A stretch of DNA of 64,000 bases, taken from Lethocerus indicus. Lineage: Eukaryota; Arthropoda; Insecta; Hemiptera; Belostomatidae. The position numbers and the translations under genes are program-made. Numbering within the stretch: the first letter of the stretch is position 1; every line of letters starts with the position of its first letter. Positions 61,240 to 64,000 of the stretch are shown here, piece by piece. The DNA is taken from positions 8,288,604 to 8,352,603 of the forward strand of contig JACDQD010000011.1 in assembly GCA_019843655.1 (NCBI GenBank), given 5' to 3'. The notes beneath the pieces were generated by a model. That model was given only the letters and a program-made list of their open reading frames with translations, did not search any database and was not told the DNA's origin.

Positions 61240-61945
61240 TATTTTTGTTACTTGTGTCATAAATTGAAATGTGTAAAATTAGTTTTATTTAGGTTCAGTA
61301 ATTTGAATGCTCTGTTTAATTCTTTACTTATTTAATAATTCCTTAAATATGTTACAATGTTGTTTCTTTCATACTGCTATCTATTATATCCTTCCATTTA
61401 CTTAGTGTCTAATTTTCAGGAGGATCATACTCATTTTCCATGAATAATTCAATGCTGGCCAAGAAGTTTTTATCTGCCAGAGAAAAGCAGGAAGATGAAT
61501 GCTAACCTAACTTGTAAGTATAACTAAATAGGAATTATTGATTTAAAATTAAATGCCATCATTCTGTAAATGTTTTTCCTCGTATTTTTGTTACTTGTGT
61601 CTTAAATTAAATTGTGTATTATTAGTTTTATTTAGGTTCAGTAATTTGAATGCTCTGTTTAATTCTTTACTTATTTAATAATTCCTTAAATATGTTACAA
61701 TGTTGTTTCCTTCATATTGCTATCTATTATATCCCTCCATTTACTTAGTGACTAATTTCCAGGTTAATCATACTCATTTTCCATGAATAATTAAATACTG
61801 GCCAAGCAGTTTTTATCTACAAAAGAAAAGCAGGAAGATGAATGCTAACCTAACTTGTAAGTACAACTAAATAGGAATTATTGATTTAAAATTACATCCC
61901 ATCATTCTTTAAATGTTTTTCCTCATATTTTTTTTACTTGTGATA
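61240..61945 (+). repeat. 343-bp tandem duplication with exon-like segments
   Basis: Two adjacent units (61240-61582, 61583-61925), with the start of a third, match at a constant 343-bp offset. Landmarks: GTTTTATTTAGGTTCAGTAA at 61282 and 61625; GAAGATGAATGCTAACCTAA at 61491 and 61834. Each unit contains an acceptor-like TCTAATTTTCAG or ACTAATTTCCAG and a donor-like CTT|GTAAGT about 94 bp later. In unit 1 one frame of this segment reads GSYSFSMNNSMLAKKFLSAR then EKQEDEC-stop. Unit 2 has stops in the same frame. Confidence 0.8.
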
Positions 61946-62241
61946 TTTAGATACATATTATACGCCCTATAAACAATTGCCACTCTTTTCAACTGATTAT
62001 AATACTTAAACATTAATTTTAAAGGGTATTTTAAAAACATGAAGTATTGAAGAGATTTAAATAAACTGTTCACTATATTTCCCAAAGTGAATTATGTATG
62101 TATGTAGATTATAAAGTAAATTTAAAAGCCCACATAATATATATATACACGTAATAGATAATAAATGCCTCTCTTTTCAACTAAGTAAAACTTAAATGTC
62201 CGAGTGGCCTGTAGTCTATTTTTTGCTGGGCTCTTATAAAA
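61946..62241. other. AT-rich DNA, nothing seen
   Basis: Short AT-rich stretch between the tandem duplication and the hAT fragment. No coding signal. Confidence 0.5.
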
Positions 62242-62439
62242 TTGATATCTCATAATTATTTAGAAAAATGGAATGCTGAAAACCTACTGAAAATATTTAA
62301 AATTTCAGGACGTAAGAATATGATTGGCCTTCTTGGAAGTACTAAACTTGTCGAAGGAATATTTTCTATGGTGAATACATTATTGAAGAAAGACAAATCA
62401 AGATTAAGTGGACATATATTTTTGTCTGTAATTCTTTAA
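62242..62439 (+). pseudogene. hAT transposase C-terminal fragment
   Basis: A 65-residue frame ending LLGSTKLVEGIFSMVNTLLK KDKSRLSGHIFLSVIL. The spacing of ST, VE, FS, N.L, SRLS and the closing hydrophobic residues matches the C-terminal dimerisation region of hAT transposases and their domesticated relatives. The zinc-finger and catalytic parts are not visible nearby, so this is a fragment. It could be the last exon of a hAT-derived gene that includes the exon-like segments upstream (inference). Confidence 0.55.
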
Positions 62440-63104
62440 TAAAATATTTTGTTTGAACATTAGTTATAGTCCTAAATATTTGTATAATTTTGCTTTAAGA
62501 TCAATAAAACATTTACTACACGTGTTTCATCGTAATGTCTGATATTTACTATACGGAATTATGATCAGTGTGCATATAAGTCCTGTATACCAAATCCAAC
62601 CAACAGTTATACATTATTTGAATAAGAAAATAACTATATAAAAGTTAAAATAATAAAAATAAGATCTACAAAAAAAATAAAACATAATAATGAATCCTTT
62701 TTGTTTAAACAATAATAAATAAAACAATGTTACAACAAAAATTTCAATACTTGAGAAGTTATCATAGGTCCATAATTATTATGTCAATAATAAAATACAA
62801 TAGTAAATAATCCATTTCATAATAGTAAATAGAACTTGAAATTTGTCAAATAAAGATAATAATTATGGGAATAAAAATAATCTGATATTTTAACCAATAG
62901 CTATGTGTAATTTAAATTATAGGCGATAGAGAGAGAAATTGCCATACTTTTATTTTTAACAATTTAAATAACATTAATTGAAATAATTTAATACATTTAT
63001 GTGGGAAATTTTGGTGCGGCGATTTGGGGTTGGCGGCCTGAACCAATAGCACAACTCTGTTATATTCAACAATTTTAAAAAGGTATTTAATGGTAAATAA
63101 TAAA
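62440..63104. other. AT-rich DNA, nothing seen
   Basis: AT-rich, CpG-poor, with no coding signal. Polyadenylation-like AATAAA at 62502 follows the hAT fragment by about 60 bp. Confidence 0.5.
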
Positions 63105-64000
63105 GGTGCTTCTGGGGAATATTTGGGGATCAATAAATTGATAAACACAAAAAACAGAAATATATAAACCGAGATTACTTGGAACATTCATTTTTATTAT
63201 AATTGAATTTCTGACGACTTTCATCTTAATGTTATGAAGAACGCTGAAATCGAGACAGGGTAGTTTTATTTTGGGAAAAAATTTTCAAATGTTGTACCAG
63301 GGTCAAGTCGTCTACCTCCTGTGGCCGCATGTTCTCCTGATACAAAATTTGGCTTTCAGAAATTGGTCGGCGGCTTTTCGAAAAAAGTTTTCAAATGTTA
63401 TTAATTTTTCGTACAGCGTACGCCATCTGGCGGATAATCGCCGAAAACAGGCGCCCGATTTAAGGGTAGTGAGCGCCATCTAACGGCGGAGGGTTGAACT
63501 AATTCCCCGATGTACCGGGATCAAGTCGTCTACCTCCTGTGGCCTCATGTTCTCCTGATACAAAATTTGATATTTTTCTAAAAAGCCGTCGACCAATTTC
63601 TGAAAACAAAAATTTTGTATCAGGAGAACATGAGGCCACAGGAGGTAGACGACTTGATCCTGATACATCGGGGAATTAGTTCAGCCCTCCGCCGTTAGAT
63701 GGCGCTCACTACCCTTAATTCATGCGCCTGTTTTCGGCGTTATCCGCCAGATGGCGTACGCTGTACGAAAAATTACCAAAATTTGGAAACTCTCCCAAAA
63801 TAAAACTACCCTTAATTCATGTGCCTGTTTTCGGCGTTATCCGCTAGATGGCGTACGCTGTACGAAAAATAACCAAAATTTTGAAACTCTCCCAAAATGA
63901 AATTCAACTCAACGTATAATAGAAATTAATGTTCTATATATGTTATATATTTCTGTTTTTTTGTATTTATTAGATTTTTGATCCCCAAATATTCATGAGA
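63105..64000. mobile_element. large nested inverted repeat (foldback element), cut by window end
   Basis: Centre near 63589. The inner arms share GATCAAGTCGTCTACCTCCT (63519) with its reverse complement at about 63640-63659, and continue outward through CGCCATCTAACGG and CGTACAGCGTACGCCATCTG. The outer arms pair ATTTGGGGATCAATAAATTG (63121) with GATCCCCAAAT (63980-63990) and AACAGAAATATATAA with TTATATATTTCTGTT. The arms appear continuous past 64000. No transposase is encoded. Confidence 0.8.
63711..63904. repeat. 97-bp tandem duplication in the right arm
   Basis: Two units starting ACCCTTAATTCATG at 63711 and 63808 and ending CTCCCAAAAT. They differ at a few positions (CATGCGCC versus CATGTGCC, CGCCAG versus CGCTAG). 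The left arm has a single equivalent. Confidence 0.85.

Noticed and set aside
63271..63668. Two similar ~65-codon frames on opposite strands (both with VVYLLWPHVLLIQN)
   Set aside because: They resemble each other only because they are the two strands of an inverted repeat; not a protein family.

Overview
The window is eukaryotic nuclear DNA, most likely from an insect. Its one clear gene has small GT-AG introns (77 bp to about 2.1 kb), and the rest is gene-poor DNA dotted with short DNA-transposon relics (piggyBac-type TTAA elements, hAT ends, foldback repeats). I cannot name the order or species from sequence alone. Nothing supports a bacterial reading: there are no operons, and the short open frames across the window look like chance frames.

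Layout. From 1 to about 40.3 kb I find no convincing gene. This part is moderately AT-rich and rich in CpG. It holds a (GA)n tract (6437-6541), an uninterrupted run of 46 G (20311-20356), an intact 226-bp piggyBac-type MITE flanked by TTAA (15917-16150), two hAT-like terminal sequences (ends at 24978 and 26834), and several copies of a hairpin-forming repeat family (7357-7557, 24354-24421, 25311-25625, 25715-25996, 34755-34823). At about 40.3 kb the sequence becomes markedly more AT-rich and CpG-poor, and this continues through the 3' flank and introns of the gene.

The gene, on the minus strand from 52629 to 44744, encodes an F-box/leucine-rich-repeat protein that I recognise as the FBXL6 family, a substrate-recognition subunit of an SCF ubiquitin ligase. 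I reconstructed eight coding exons with consensus splice sites and consistent phases, giving 665 residues if one missing base in exon 1 is allowed for. As written, exon 1 carries a one-base frameshift just upstream of the F-box. This is either a consensus error in a short C tract or a real disabling mutation. Intron 7 holds one copy of the foldback repeat and an (AT)n tract.

From 52.6 kb to the end there is a CpG-rich 5' flank, a hAT-like end (54245), a diverged pair of dispersed repeats (54881 and 58381), a truncated second piggyBac MITE (56247-56443), a compact foldback copy with an 11-bp target duplication (59945-60180), a 343-bp tandem duplication carrying exon-like segments (61240-61945), a fragment matching the C-terminal dimerisation region of hAT transposases (62242-62439), and a large nested inverted repeat that runs off the window (63105-64000).

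The window therefore has one cellular gene in a transposon-littered landscape. The most useful leads are the FBXL6 frameshift, the asymmetric foldback family with 11-12 bp target duplications and a splice-donor-like tail, and the nested inverted repeat at the right edge.
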